From contig MU604105.1 of NCBI GenBank assembly GCA_025201845.1, positions 1-26,032 on the forward strand: a stretch of DNA of 26,032 nt, read 5' to 3'. The notes under the pieces are model-generated. The model searched no databases. It was not told where the DNA came from and saw only the letters and a program-made list of their open reading frames with translations. How positions within the stretch are numbered: position 1 is the stretch's first letter; each line of letters begins with the position of its first letter. The DNA is from Martensiomyces pterosporus. Taxonomy: Eukaryota; Kickxellomycota; Kickxellomycetes; Kickxellales; Kickxellaceae. Shown in pieces: positions 18,672-26,032 of this stretch. The translations under genes and the position numbers were made by a program.

Positions 18672-20024
18672 ATGCCGCGCGAAATCATCACCATTCAAAC
18701 CGGCCAGTGCGGCAATCAAATTGGCGCCGAGTTCTGGAAGCAGCTGTGCCTGGAGCATGGAATCAGCTCTGACGGAATACTGGAGGACTTTGCAACAAGC
18801 GGAAGCGACAGAAAGGACGTGTTTTTCTACCAGGCCGACGACGACCACTATATCCCGCGGTCTATCCTGGTTGACCTTGAGCCGCGAGTAATCAACAATA
18901 TCATGGATTCGCCGTATGGCAACCTCTACAACCCCGAAAACGTGTTTGTGAGCAAGGATGGCAGCGGCGCGGGTAACAATTGGGCCAGCGGCTATAGCCA
19001 GGGCGAAAGAATCTGCGAGGATATACTGGAGATGCTCGACCGCGAGGCAGACAACAGCGACTCGCTGGAGGGATTCAACCTGCTGCACTCGATCGCTGGT
19101 GGCACTGGCAGCGGCCTGGGAAGCTTCTTGCTTGAACGCCTCAGCGATCGCTATCCAAAGAAGCTCTTGCAGACATACTCTGTCTTTCCCAACAACGAGG
19201 ACTCGTCAGACGTTGTCGTTCAGCCCTACAATAGCTTGCTGGCGCTGAAGCGTTTAACAAAGAATGCAGACTGCGTGATGGTTCTCGACAACGCTGCGCT
19301 ATCGCGGATCGTTGCCGACAGACTGCATGTGCAAAACCCAGATATCTCACACACTAACCAGCTTGTATCCACCGTTCTGAGTGCAAGCACAACGACCCTG
19401 CGGTACCCGAGCTACATGAACAATGACCTGGCGAGCATGATCGCTCCACTGATTCCCATCCCCAAATGCCATTTTATCTCGACAGCATACACGCCGTTCA
19501 CAAGCAACAGCGCCGAAAAGGCAAAGGCCGTGCGCAAAACCACGGTCCTCGATGTCATGCGCCGCTTGCTGCAGTCGAAAAACAAGATGGTTTCGACGGC
19601 ATCCTCGAAGAGCAGCTGCTACATCTCGATCCTCAATATTATCCAGGGAGACGTCGAGCCCACCGAGGTGCACAAGTCACTGCTGCGCATCCGCGAGCGC
19701 CGCATCGCTCAGTTCATCCCCTGGGGCCCTGCCAGCATCCAGGTTGCCCTCACTAAGAAATCGCCATATACGCACTCGCAGCACCGCGTCAGTGGGCTGA
19801 TGATGGCAAACCACACCAGCATTGCTAGCCTGTTTAACCGCACAATCCTGCAGTACGATCGTCTGCGCAAGCGCAATGCCTTTTTGGATCTCTACCGACG
19901 CGAGCCCATGTTTGCTGACAGCCTGGAGGAGTTTGACGACGCACGCGAGACTGTGCTGGATCTTGTTAACGAGTATCGTGCGTGTGAGTCTGAAAACTAC
20001 CTCAAGCCACCGACTAGCTTTTAA
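18672..20024 (+). CDS. TUBG1: Gamma-tubulin
   Basis: Gamma-tubulin nucleates microtubules within the gamma-tubulin complex at spindle pole bodies and other organising centres. This is one uninterrupted frame of 450 residues, the usual family length. It starts [18 protein letters not shown] and has the tubulin GTP-binding signature GGTGSGLG at 143-150. Gamma-specific features include LCLEHGI near residue 30, the YNPENVFVS segment, [11 protein letters not shown], and the [19 protein letters not shown] region that alpha- and beta-tubulins lack. No introns are needed, which is unusual beside the spliced genes nearby. The C-terminus ends YLKPPTSF without the acidic tail of alpha/beta-tubulin, as expected for gamma. 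A poly(A) signal follows about 130 nt downstream. Confidence 0.98.
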   Translation: MPREIITIQTGQCGNQIGAEFWKQLCLEHGISSDGILEDFATSGSDRKDVFFYQADDDHYIPRSILVDLEPRVINNIMDSPYGNLYNPENVFVSKDGSGAGNNWASGYSQGERICEDILEMLDREADNSDSLEGFNLLHSIAGGTGSGLGSFLLERLSDRYPKKLLQTYSVFPNNEDSSDVVVQPYNSLLALKRLTKNADCVMVLDNAALSRIVADRLHVQNPDISHTNQLVSTVLSASTTTLRYPSYMNNDLASMIAPLIPIPKCHFISTAYTPFTSNSAEKAKAVRKTTVLDVMRRLLQSKNKMVSTASSKSSCYISILNIIQGDVEPTEVHKSLLRIRERRIAQFIPWGPASIQVALTKKSPYTHSQHRVSGLMMANHTSIASLFNRTILQYDRLRKRNAFLDLYRREPMFADSLEEFDDARETVLDLVNEYRACESENYLKPPTSF

Positions 20025-20511
20025 ATTGTTTGTGACACCAAGCAGATTCATGGATTTTCCCACCAGTCCTTTGTGTCAAATGCCAGCACTTTGCCATTAT
20101 CAGCAAACGCATCACTGCGCATGACGGGAAAACTAGTACCAGCGACAAAATGCAAATAAATGCAGACGCCAGGAGACAAGACGTGGCCCCATACACGCAC
20201 GCGAACTGGCATTGGTGTTTTCTACATAAAATACAGACATGCAATGCTAGCACGCAAACGCTTTTTTCTTGCTTTCCCCTGGCTGCCATTAGGTGTCCAC
20301 CATTTGTATCGTATTATCGCGCACAGAAAAAAGAATCGGATACGCAGCAAACGGACTCGACGCCACAGCACACCACTCTTTAGTCGTTATCTGTCTAGAC
20401 CGGGGACGCGGAAAGTCGGAGCCGCTGCCTTTGCGCACCGTCACCACCACCGTTGATATTGGATACAGTTTTGGGAGGAGCGTAGTGGTAGAACGGCGGA
20501 GAAGGCAGCAC
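20025..20511 (+). other. Gamma-tubulin 3' region and upstream of a small candidate gene
   Basis: It contains the AATAAA signal for gamma-tubulin. A strong pyrimidine tract ends in CATTAG at about 20283-20292 and looks like a splice acceptor. The frame that follows stays open to 20604 but has no homology I recognise, so the candidate gene at 20512 may have a 5' extension. Confidence 0.4.
20155..20160 (+). terminator. TUBG1: AATAAA poly(A) signal of gamma-tubulin
   Basis: A canonical hexamer on the coding strand lies 130 nt after the gamma-tubulin stop codon, a plausible distance for a fungal 3' end. Confidence 0.45.
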
Positions 20512-20976
20512 ATGATTACCGCTGGGATTCTCGCTGCCTCTGCGCTAATATTACTTATTTGCTACTCTGCATCGCTGACATCCCTTGCAAGCATGATCGG
20601 GTAAGCGTCGCCCTAAGCGGAGAATTATTTTTCTTGTGCGGGGGATATTTGCCCTCGCACAGCCTTCTTGAATAGGAAGATGACTTGGGACTAATGACAC
20701 ATGCGCATCCGCATCCGCATGCACACAGGGTGGTAGCAGCAGCTGTGCGCCTGCTTGCACGGAGGACACTGGTGCCTCACGAGATAAGCAAGGCTGCGTG
20801 GGACAGGCAATATGAGAGAGGTATCGAGCGGCCTTCTTCCCCAGAAACACGCAATAGCACTGTCCTGCTCCCCATTTCTTCTCTCCCTTTGCTGCTTCGC
20901 AGATAGCAAGCCTTCATACCTACATTTCTTGTTGATTATTACGTATAGCTGTGCCAGATTAACCACACTGCTGTAA
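20512..20976 (+). CDS. Tentative small membrane protein, three exons
   Basis: I do not recognise the product. Splice signals suggest exons 20512-20600, 20729-20820 and 20903-20976, with introns of 128 and 82 nt. Donors are GTAAGC and GTATCG; acceptors are CACACAG, with an ACTAATGA branch-like site before it, and CTTCGCAG behind a strong pyrimidine tract. Phases 2 and 1 match across both junctions, giving 84 residues. The N-terminus is a hydrophobic helix (AGILAASALILLICYSA), followed by a second Ala/Val-rich segment, a basic stretch (RLLARR), the motif EISKAAWDRQYER, and a hydrophobic end (YLHFLLIITY). This suggests a small organelle or ER membrane protein. The consistent phases argue for a gene. 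Lack of homology and a short last exon argue against certainty, and both ends could be wrong. Confidence 0.35.
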
Positions 20977-21062
20977 CGGCGCCTGCGGTTTCTTCACCGG
21001 CCATTTTACATAGACAGAGCGTAATCGACTTGTGTTCGTCGATATTCAAACCACAGAAACAG

Positions 21063-21995
21063 ATGAAGCTTCGGGACTCTCCAATCTACCACGAAAAGCA
21101 GAGCTTTTGGCTGTGCGCCAAGGTACGTTGTCACAGCCAGCGCTCCTGGTGCTCCTATGCAAAGACCATCACGCCAACTGAAGAAAAAAACACACCACTC
21201 CTTACCTGTCTGTCCGCCACCCTTGTAGCATTCGCTAAATAATGTGGTAAGCAGCATAGAAGGCAGAAAATGCGAAATGGTGGCAGCTGACATCTACGGC
21301 GATTTATACACCCCGTCCAACAGCGCGCGTTATGCCTTCAGCAGCCTGTAAGCGAATGTACAGCGGCCCTAAACCAGCCTCTTTCCTTTTATTCTGCCGC
21401 TCCACCCAACACCAAGCGTGTGTAGCTCCAGAGCGAGGTCTACACACAGGCTGATCTCGACCGTATTGCAAAGTACTTGCACGAAATCCATCCAGAGGAA
21501 AGCGGATGGCTGAAGTTCAACTCGCACAAGAACTTCCTTGGGTTTGGCGACTACGACGTCAATGTAATGATAGCGGCGCTCCAGGAGCACGGATACGATC
21601 TCTTGTGGCACGACAACAGGACCGACATCGAGGAAGCGGACCTGGGCAGATGCACGGGTCTAATTGTACATATCCAGCCCGAGTGGTTCTTCCGCCGCGG
21701 CCACTGGTTCGCCATCAAGCATTTTGGCGAGCCACTTACTGTCCCTGTCGTTCCTGACACGTACGTTGGCCAGCCCAGGACGGCGAGGTCTGCGGCAGAC
21801 ATGGAATCCCACGAGTATGACACCAAAACCTACGAGCCTGGGTTCTGGAACCTGGACTCCAAGATCCCGCACCCTGAGAACATCGGCGACAGAAACGAAC
21901 TCAACTCATTTCTCCGTAAACTTTACAAGAAGTATCGTGTCCATGTTTTGCTTGTAGTGCCCACCAGCACTTCCTCTGCCTCCTCGTCTATCTAG
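21063..21995 (+). CDS. Josephin-domain deubiquitinase (JOSD1/2-like), three exons with an 18-nt microexon
   Basis: Josephin proteins are cysteine proteases that remove ubiquitin. Exons are 21063-21122, 21229-21246 and 21426-21995, all phase 0, with introns of 106 and 179 nt. Donors are GTACGT and GTAAGC; acceptors are CCTTGTAG and GTGTGTAG. The product has 215 residues. Exon 1 gives SPIYHEKQSFWLCAK with the catalytic cysteine C18. The microexon encodes exactly HSLNNV, which completes the family motif C-A-x-H-x-L-N-N-[LV]-L-Q together with LQ from exon 3. Exon 3 carries NFLGFGDYDVNVMIAALQ, the catalytic H119 in RRGHWFAIK and N168 in FWNLDSKI, and VLLVV at the end, then a Ser/Thr-rich tail. The GDYDVNV-type motif matches JOSD1/2 rather than ataxin-3, and no ubiquitin-interacting motifs follow. 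About 34 extra residues lie between H119 and N168. A frame check found no in-phase intron there, so they seem real. Confidence 0.9.
21229..21246 (+). other. 18-nt microexon of the Josephin gene
   Basis: TTGTAG|CATTCG...GTG|GTAAGC gives six codons, His-Ser-Leu-Asn-Asn-Val, flanked by consensus splice sites on both sides. It supplies the conserved residues directly after the active-site cysteine segment. Without it the protein lacks a signature motif of the family. Confidence 0.87.
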
Positions 21996-22835
21996 TCGCT
22001 GGCTATTTACCACCCTGCTGTTTTTCGGCGGCCGTGTTTTTATTATTCTGTTCCTCAATTACAGTACATTTACAATGCAACGAGTGAGGACCAAGTCGCG
22101 CTGCCCGTTGAACAAACGCACTCTTGACCAGTTGCAAATGCCTGTAGGTGCAGTGCGGAAAGGTAAACAAAGCACGGTTGCACGCACGCGGGCTTGGCCA
22201 GAATTGCCTGCGCCACCAGCGCCCGCACACGATTGCTTTTTTTGGTTTGAAAGATTTTCCATACGCTCGCTCTCGGCGGAGGCGTAAACTTTCAATGTGG
22301 CGTAGGACCTTCATGCTCACATCGAATATGTGCAAGCACGCTGTGTAGAAAGAAGCCACAGCCAGATTTCATATGAAAGTGTCAAAAGCGAGTTCTGCTC
22401 GTCTCACCGTTTTTTGTTGTTGCTGTAGCTGCAGGCTGCGACGCTGATCATATTTCTGAGTGAATAAGGATGGAGCTGGTAGTGGATGACGCTGTAGAAC
22501 AATATTCTGGCATTGTTCTTTGAAATTGCGGTCTCTCACAGTACGGTGAATGCATACAGGTGCTGTGAAGTGGTGGCCCGGGCTACATCCAAGCCTCCCT
22601 CCCTCGCGCCCTTTCTGAGCAGCCGCGTGGTGCCGGCCAGCCATTCTTCGCGGCTGGGGACTGAAGAAACCCGCTTGTTCCACTTCAACAGAATGCCCAA
22701 AACAAAGCGGCAGTGGCACATGGAAATTCGTACTGGCACGGCTCTTTTCTTGGTGCTGCTATTGTAGATTCGAGTCCTTGCATTCAGGTAATTGCTGTAT
22801 TGTGCTATGTAGCTGCTGTGGTAGCCGCCAGGTGG
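21996..22835. other. Long intergenic region
   Basis: About 840 nt with open frames on both strands, but none with recognisable domains, codon bias or splice-supported structure. The longest is on the minus strand (22003-22359, basic, no homology recognised). It includes a perfect 12-nt palindrome TTTCATATGAAA at 22367-22378. The right end is the promoter of the secreted His-rich protein. Confidence 0.4.
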
Positions 22836-22843
22836 TATATAAG
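22836..22843 (+). promoter_or_regulatory. TATA box of the secreted His-rich protein gene
   Basis: TATATAAG lies 156 nt before the ATG at 22999 and is followed by a C/A-rich leader. This is the typical look of a strongly expressed fungal secreted-protein promoter. Confidence 0.7.
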
Positions 22844-22998
22844 CACGCAAATCTCACCGGTTGGCCAGGAATCCCTAGTCTTCTTGTTACAGAGCCTTTC
22901 TTGCGATTACCTCACGAAAACAAGCACACATCCCTTCCCTGCAACCTCCCCACTACCCAAATCCGCAAACTCGCAATCACGAATACAGCTTGAAAGTC

Positions 22999-23613
22999 AT
23001 GAAGCTAGCTTACTGCGTTGCCGCCCTTCTTGCCACCGCCGCTAGTAGCGCGTTTGGAGCCCCGGTCTCCCGTCGTGGTCTGCTGGATCTGGACCTCGGA
23101 CTCTGCCTCGACCTCAGCATCCTCGGCCTCGTCAACATCGACATCAACAAATCGGGCTGCTCGGCCAAGTACACCGAGGAAAGACCACTGGATGGCGACA
23201 AGCATACATGTGGCAAGGTCAAGGACATCGGCCTCAAGCCTGAGGACATCTATGTCAACTGCGCACACCGTGGCGACGAGCATGGGCACGAGAACAAGCC
23301 CGACAACAAGCCCGACAACAAGCCCGACAACGACAACCACCGTGAGAACAACCACGGCTCTGAGCATGGCCCGGAGCACCCCGAATATCGCGCTGCGCCT
23401 GAGCACGGGCACGAGAATTCTGGTTACAAGGGTGGTGCTCCTGAGCATGAGCACGAGAATTCTGGTTACAAGGGCGGTGCTCCTGAGCGTGAGCACGAGC
23501 ACGAGCACGAGAACTACAATGCCGGCTACAGAGGCGGTGCTCCCGAGCATGAACACTCTGGCTATGTTGCTCGCCCTGCCCCTGCTTCGTATGCTGCCAA
23601 GCCCGCTTACTAA
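22999..23613 (+). CDS. Secreted His/Glu-rich repeat protein
   Basis: The protein has 204 residues from the ATG at 22999. A signal peptide (LAYCVAALLATAASSAFG) is followed by PVSRR, a dibasic site at R25-R26 that Kex2 could cut, leaving a mature start at G27. The N-terminal half has an amphipathic Leu/Asp segment (LLDLDLGLCLDL) and four cysteines (C36, C54, C71, C88), enough for two disulfides. The C-terminal half is disordered and repetitive: three KPDN units at 100-111, then four degenerate units of the type APEHxHENSGYKGG at 133-189. The many His and Glu residues suggest extracellular metal binding, or pH-dependent surface behaviour, but no family is recognised. A TATA box precedes it. Confidence 0.83.
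   Translation: MKLAYCVAALLATAASSAFGAPVSRRGLLDLDLGLCLDLSILGLVNIDINKSGCSAKYTEERPLDGDKHTCGKVKDIGLKPEDIYVNCAHRGDEHGHENKPDNKPDNKPDNDNHRENNHGSEHGPEHPEYRAAPEHGHENSGYKGGAPEHEHENSGYKGGAPEREHEHEHENYNAGYRGGAPEHEHSGYVARPAPASYAAKPAY
23395..23565 (+). repeat. Tandem repeat coding for APEHxHENSGYKGG units
   Basis: Units lie at 23395-23436, 23437-23478, 23479-23538 (expanded by extra His-Glu pairs) and 23539-23565 (truncated). The first two are nearly identical at DNA level, which points to recent duplication. Copy number probably varies between strains. Confidence 0.8.
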
Positions 23614-24160
23614 GTGGAGGTGTTCTGTGGTCGTCTTGCGTCAGTTCAAGCTGCTTTTGCCGAATCTCTTTGGCCAAACACATCTCAGCATGCTTGCTTT
23701 CATAGCATTCTGCTCTCTTTGCGATGCAGCACTTCACTGGCTTGAAGTGTTGCTCTCGTCTTCCAATGCTTCCATTTCACCGTTCCAATTTTTGATGTGC
23801 TGTTTGCTCATATATTTCTGCCAAAGCAGCTCGACAAAAGCAGTGCATGTGGTGATGATGGTCTAGGCAGGGCTTGTATTTGTCTTGCTGAGCCCCTATT
23901 ATTAGACCAGGTAACTGCAAGTGATAGGCTAGAAGCGTCCCTGTATGCCAAGACCTTGGCTCCCTTCCGCTTGGCGCTTTCAGTCCAGTGCAGCAGACCC
24001 GATTAAACCCGCTGCGGGGTTTCAGATCCCACTGGCTGTTTTGCTGCGAGCAGCGACTGATGCCGCATGAAGCTGCAGCTCACCTGAGCAGACGCTTCAG
24101 CGCTTGCTTTTTCTGCTGCACTCTATTCTACTTTTTCCTTGCTTTTTTTGTTTTTTTGAA
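23614..24160 (+). promoter_or_regulatory. Intergenic region and arrestin 5' leader
   Basis: No gene is supported in these 547 nt. A hairpin (AAACCCG, loop CTG, CGGGGTTT with one bulged G) sits at 24005-24022. A long T-rich tract (about 24110-24158) immediately precedes the arrestin ATG, as expected for a fungal core promoter or leader. Confidence 0.45.
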
Positions 24161-25903
24161 ATGGTGAGCATATTCGAAGACGGCAGACCCAAATTCCTTC
24201 GGCGTAGGTCGTCCTCTTCTCGAGAGGCAGACTCGACAACAGGCAGCGCTGGTGCTCAGCAGGGCCCAGCAGTCACACACGATGCAAGCAGGGCGGTACC
24301 ACCACCACCTGTCCCGCCGAGGCGCCATGACGCTCGTCGACAGTCCTACCAACAGCTGGCGCAAACCAGCACCCGAAGCTCTACTGCCAATGAGCGGCTA
24401 CAGGCCTTGTCCATGTACCTGGATGAGCAGCAGCAGGGCTTCCATGCGCTACAAGCACCAGACGCACCCACAAATATGAACTACAACAGAGACGGCCAAG
24501 CGAGCAGCAGTGGCACAGCAGCAGCTCGCCCCAACCCACAGCCTCAGAGCCGGCCTCCGCCAAAACCTCCAGCTGACGACAAGCCGCCAACAACCGACCG
24601 TCTGGTCGAGTTCAGGCTAGACATCCCTAATGGCGTGCGCAACATGACACAGCACCCCAACGATACTATTGTCGGCTCAGTTGTAGTGACTGTGACCAAA
24701 CCGACGAAGGCACTGAGGATCAGCTTGCTGTTTAAGGGCCAAGAGCGGGTGTACCTGCTTGAAAGCGCGCCGCACTCGCCAATCAACCTGTATACCAAGA
24801 CAGACTATACGCTATTTGAAAAACGAGTGTCCCTGTGGGGCAAGGACGTGGACGATGACCAGCAGCCAAATCCGTCGAGCAGGCAATGGGAAACGCTGCC
24901 CCCAGGAACACTGAGAGTGCCGTTTTCCATCCAGATCCCGCATGTAAACTACCCATCCACCATTCTACGAGACAAGGTGTGTGGCGTGCGGTACTTTATT
25001 CAAGCGTCCTTCGAACGACCAGGAAAGCTGACAACACGCAGCATGTCGACGCCCGAAGAGGAGATCCGTATTGAGCCGGCTGCTTACCCAGCAGAGCCTC
25101 GTGACGTGCTCCGCATCGACCATGTTGTTCCTGGCAGCCCCAATGGGCCAACCAGCCATATAGGCGTGCATATTTCAGGCGGACTATCCAAATTGCCTGC
25201 CGTCGCCGGTGACCGTGTGCTGTACAAGTTTGATGCACTTGCGGTGAACAATCCGACGAGCTCCTTGAACGAGGATCAGCATGACGGCAGTGCGGACCGG
25301 CAAGCAAACCATGGGTCTGTGAAAACACTAGCCACTTCGCACACTGTCAGGTATATGACCATCCACATTATTGAGCACCTCGAGCTGAGAGGCGTTATTA
25401 AGGGTATCGAGAGAACACAGACTCGCCGCTATGACGTTTATTCAGCGCGCTTCTCACCCAACGGGCAAAAGCAAGATAGGCATTCCAACTCTGCGCCGAT
25501 CTTCTCAACCACTGGATACATACGCCTCCCTGTTGAGCTATGCCCGTTCGACAGCAAACTGCTTACACGTGGCTATGAATTACGTATCGACTGCGATATT
25601 GCCGATAAAAGCTCGCTGCTAGACAAGGTTACCAGATCAACAGCGACATACTCGCTGACAATACCGCTGAATGTCTGCACTATATCGCCAGAGAATTTCA
25701 CACTGGCGGCTTATAAAAACGCCTACACCGACGATTCGCTCAATATGTCTGGCATCGTCCCGCCCCCACATCACCTGGCTGCTGCCGAGCCTACTGTGCG
25801 TGTGGGTGGTTGGGAGGAGGAGAGGAGCCATATCGAGTGGGACAAGAACAACCCTGCGTGGATCGAGCTAGCCAGCCGAAGGAACGAAGGCGCATCTCAC
25901 TGA
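24161..25903 (+). CDS. Alpha-arrestin (arrestin-related trafficking adaptor)
   Basis: Alpha-arrestins recruit HECT ubiquitin ligases to plasma-membrane transporters and receptors and so trigger endocytosis. The first ATG in the frame is 24161, giving 580 residues with no intron. Residues 1-145 are disordered, with polyproline stretches (VPPPPVPPRR, PPPKPPADDKPP) that could bind SH3 domains. The arrestin N domain spans about 147-310, seen in RLVEFRLDIPNG, VVTVTKPTKALRISLLFKG, PGTLRVPFSIQIP and VRYFIQASFERPG. The arrestin C domain spans about 325-520, including RVLYKFDALAVNNP, IHIIEHLELRGVIKG, and IRLPVELCPFDSKLLTRGYELRI. The usual PPxY ligase-docking motif is not visible. The C-terminus is Trp/acidic-rich (GGWEEERSHIEWDK). 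Close relatives cannot be named from sequence alone. Confidence 0.92.
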   Translation: MVSIFEDGRPKFLRRRSSSSREADSTTGSAGAQQGPAVTHDASRAVPPPPVPPRRHDARRQSYQQLAQTSTRSSTANERLQALSMYLDEQQQGFHALQAPDAPTNMNYNRDGQASSSGTAAARPNPQPQSRPPPKPPADDKPPTTDRLVEFRLDIPNGVRNMTQHPNDTIVGSVVVTVTKPTKALRISLLFKGQERVYLLESAPHSPINLYTKTDYTLFEKRVSLWGKDVDDDQQPNPSSRQWETLPPGTLRVPFSIQIPHVNYPSTILRDKVCGVRYFIQASFERPGKLTTRSMSTPEEEIRIEPAAYPAEPRDVLRIDHVVPGSPNGPTSHIGVHISGGLSKLPAVAGDRVLYKFDALAVNNPTSSLNEDQHDGSADRQANHGSVKTLATSHTVRYMTIHIIEHLELRGVIKGIERTQTRRYDVYSARFSPNGQKQDRHSNSAPIFSTTGYIRLPVELCPFDSKLLTRGYELRIDCDIADKSSLLDKVTRSTATYSLTIPLNVCTISPENFTLAAYKNAYTDDSLNMSGIVPPPHHLAAAEPTVRVGGWEEERSHIEWDKNNPAWIELASRRNEGASH

Positions 25904-26032
25904 CAGATGCTTTTTGCTCGCTTCGTTTTGATGTTGAATTTGGGTGTATTGAAGAATAGCATAGGAGTATGTACGAGAATAAGCAGATATTTACTAGCAA
26001 GTCAGCTGGGTGGCTGGCAGCAGACCGAGCCC
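25904..26032. other. Right-edge 3' region of the arrestin gene
   Basis: No coding sequence or canonical AATAAA is visible. The arrestin 3' untranslated region probably lies here. Confidence 0.4.

Noticed and set aside
21761..21836. GTACGT...CGAG as an intron inside Josephin exon 3
   Set aside because: The acceptors at about 21798, 21815 and 21836 do not keep the frame, and the only in-phase one leaves a 27-nt intron.
22003..22359. 118-codon minus-strand basic open frame
   Set aside because: It has a few charged patches but no recognised family or splice-supported structure. It is probably 3' noncoding DNA.
22764..22774. GATTCGAGTCC resembling a tRNA box B
   Set aside because: No acceptor, D or anticodon arms can be folded around it.
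23018..23866. 282-codon plus-strand frame overlapping the His-rich protein
   Set aside because: It is a second-frame shadow of the repeat region, lacks a signal peptide or domain, and has no ATG context.
23945..24035. Hairpin and TTCAGATCC suggesting a tRNA
   Set aside because: The T-stem does not pair with a seven-base loop and the acceptor strands mismatch, so it is only a small hairpin.

Overview
The window looks like nuclear DNA of a filamentous or early-diverging fungus. The signs are a ChAPs (exomer) protein, a fungal-type Sec7, gamma-tubulin, GT-AG introns with CTAAT-like branch sites, and small secreted proteins with a possible Kex2 site. Long unspliced genes, GC-rich coding sequence and Ala/Gln/Ser-rich low-complexity insertions fit a zygomycete-grade fungus such as a Kickxellomycotina member, but that placement is inference. 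No virus, transposon, CRISPR array or bacterial operon was seen. A 425-base run of N (14039-14463) is an assembly gap.

Layout from left to right: (1) 285-2368, minus strand, a two-exon gene for a Cx2C-x20-Cx2C zinc-site protein with polyQ and a charged C-terminal coiled coil. (2) 3168-4901, plus, a three-exon gene for an unrecognised protein with CxC and CxxC pairs, a coiled coil and an acidic segment. (3) 5269-12336, plus, a single-exon 2355-residue Sec7/BIG-type ARF-GEF. (4) 12492-13070, minus, a secreted protein with a DNRLRE/CBM96-like fold. (5) The gap, followed by tRNA-Ala(AGC) at 14580-14652. (6) 15103-18186, minus, a ChAPs-family exomer subunit whose ATG lies on a separate 88-nt exon. 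(7) 18672-20024, plus, gamma-tubulin. (8) 20512-20976, plus, a tentative three-exon 84-residue membrane protein. (9) 21063-21995, plus, a Josephin deubiquitinase reconstructed with an 18-nt microexon. (10) 22999-23613, plus, a secreted His/Glu-rich repeat protein. (11) 24161-25903, plus, an alpha-arrestin.

How they fit together: Sec7 activates Arf1 at the trans-Golgi, and Arf1-GTP recruits exomer, whose cargo-binding subunits are the ChAPs proteins. Those two genes lie within 3 kb of each other's ends. The arrestin (a ubiquitin-ligase adaptor family) and the Josephin protein (a deubiquitinase) belong to the opposing uptake and ubiquitin side of membrane traffic. Whether this neighbourhood is more than chance needs comparative synteny. 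The most notable structural observations are the 6-codon Josephin microexon next to the active-site cysteine, the long Josephin loop between catalytic His and Asn, the roughly 290-residue charged insertion in the ChAPs protein, and the tRNA-Ala T-loop with A54/A60 plus an acceptor-stem U-U mismatch. All intron models were made by hand from splice consensus, frame and homology, and need transcript support.
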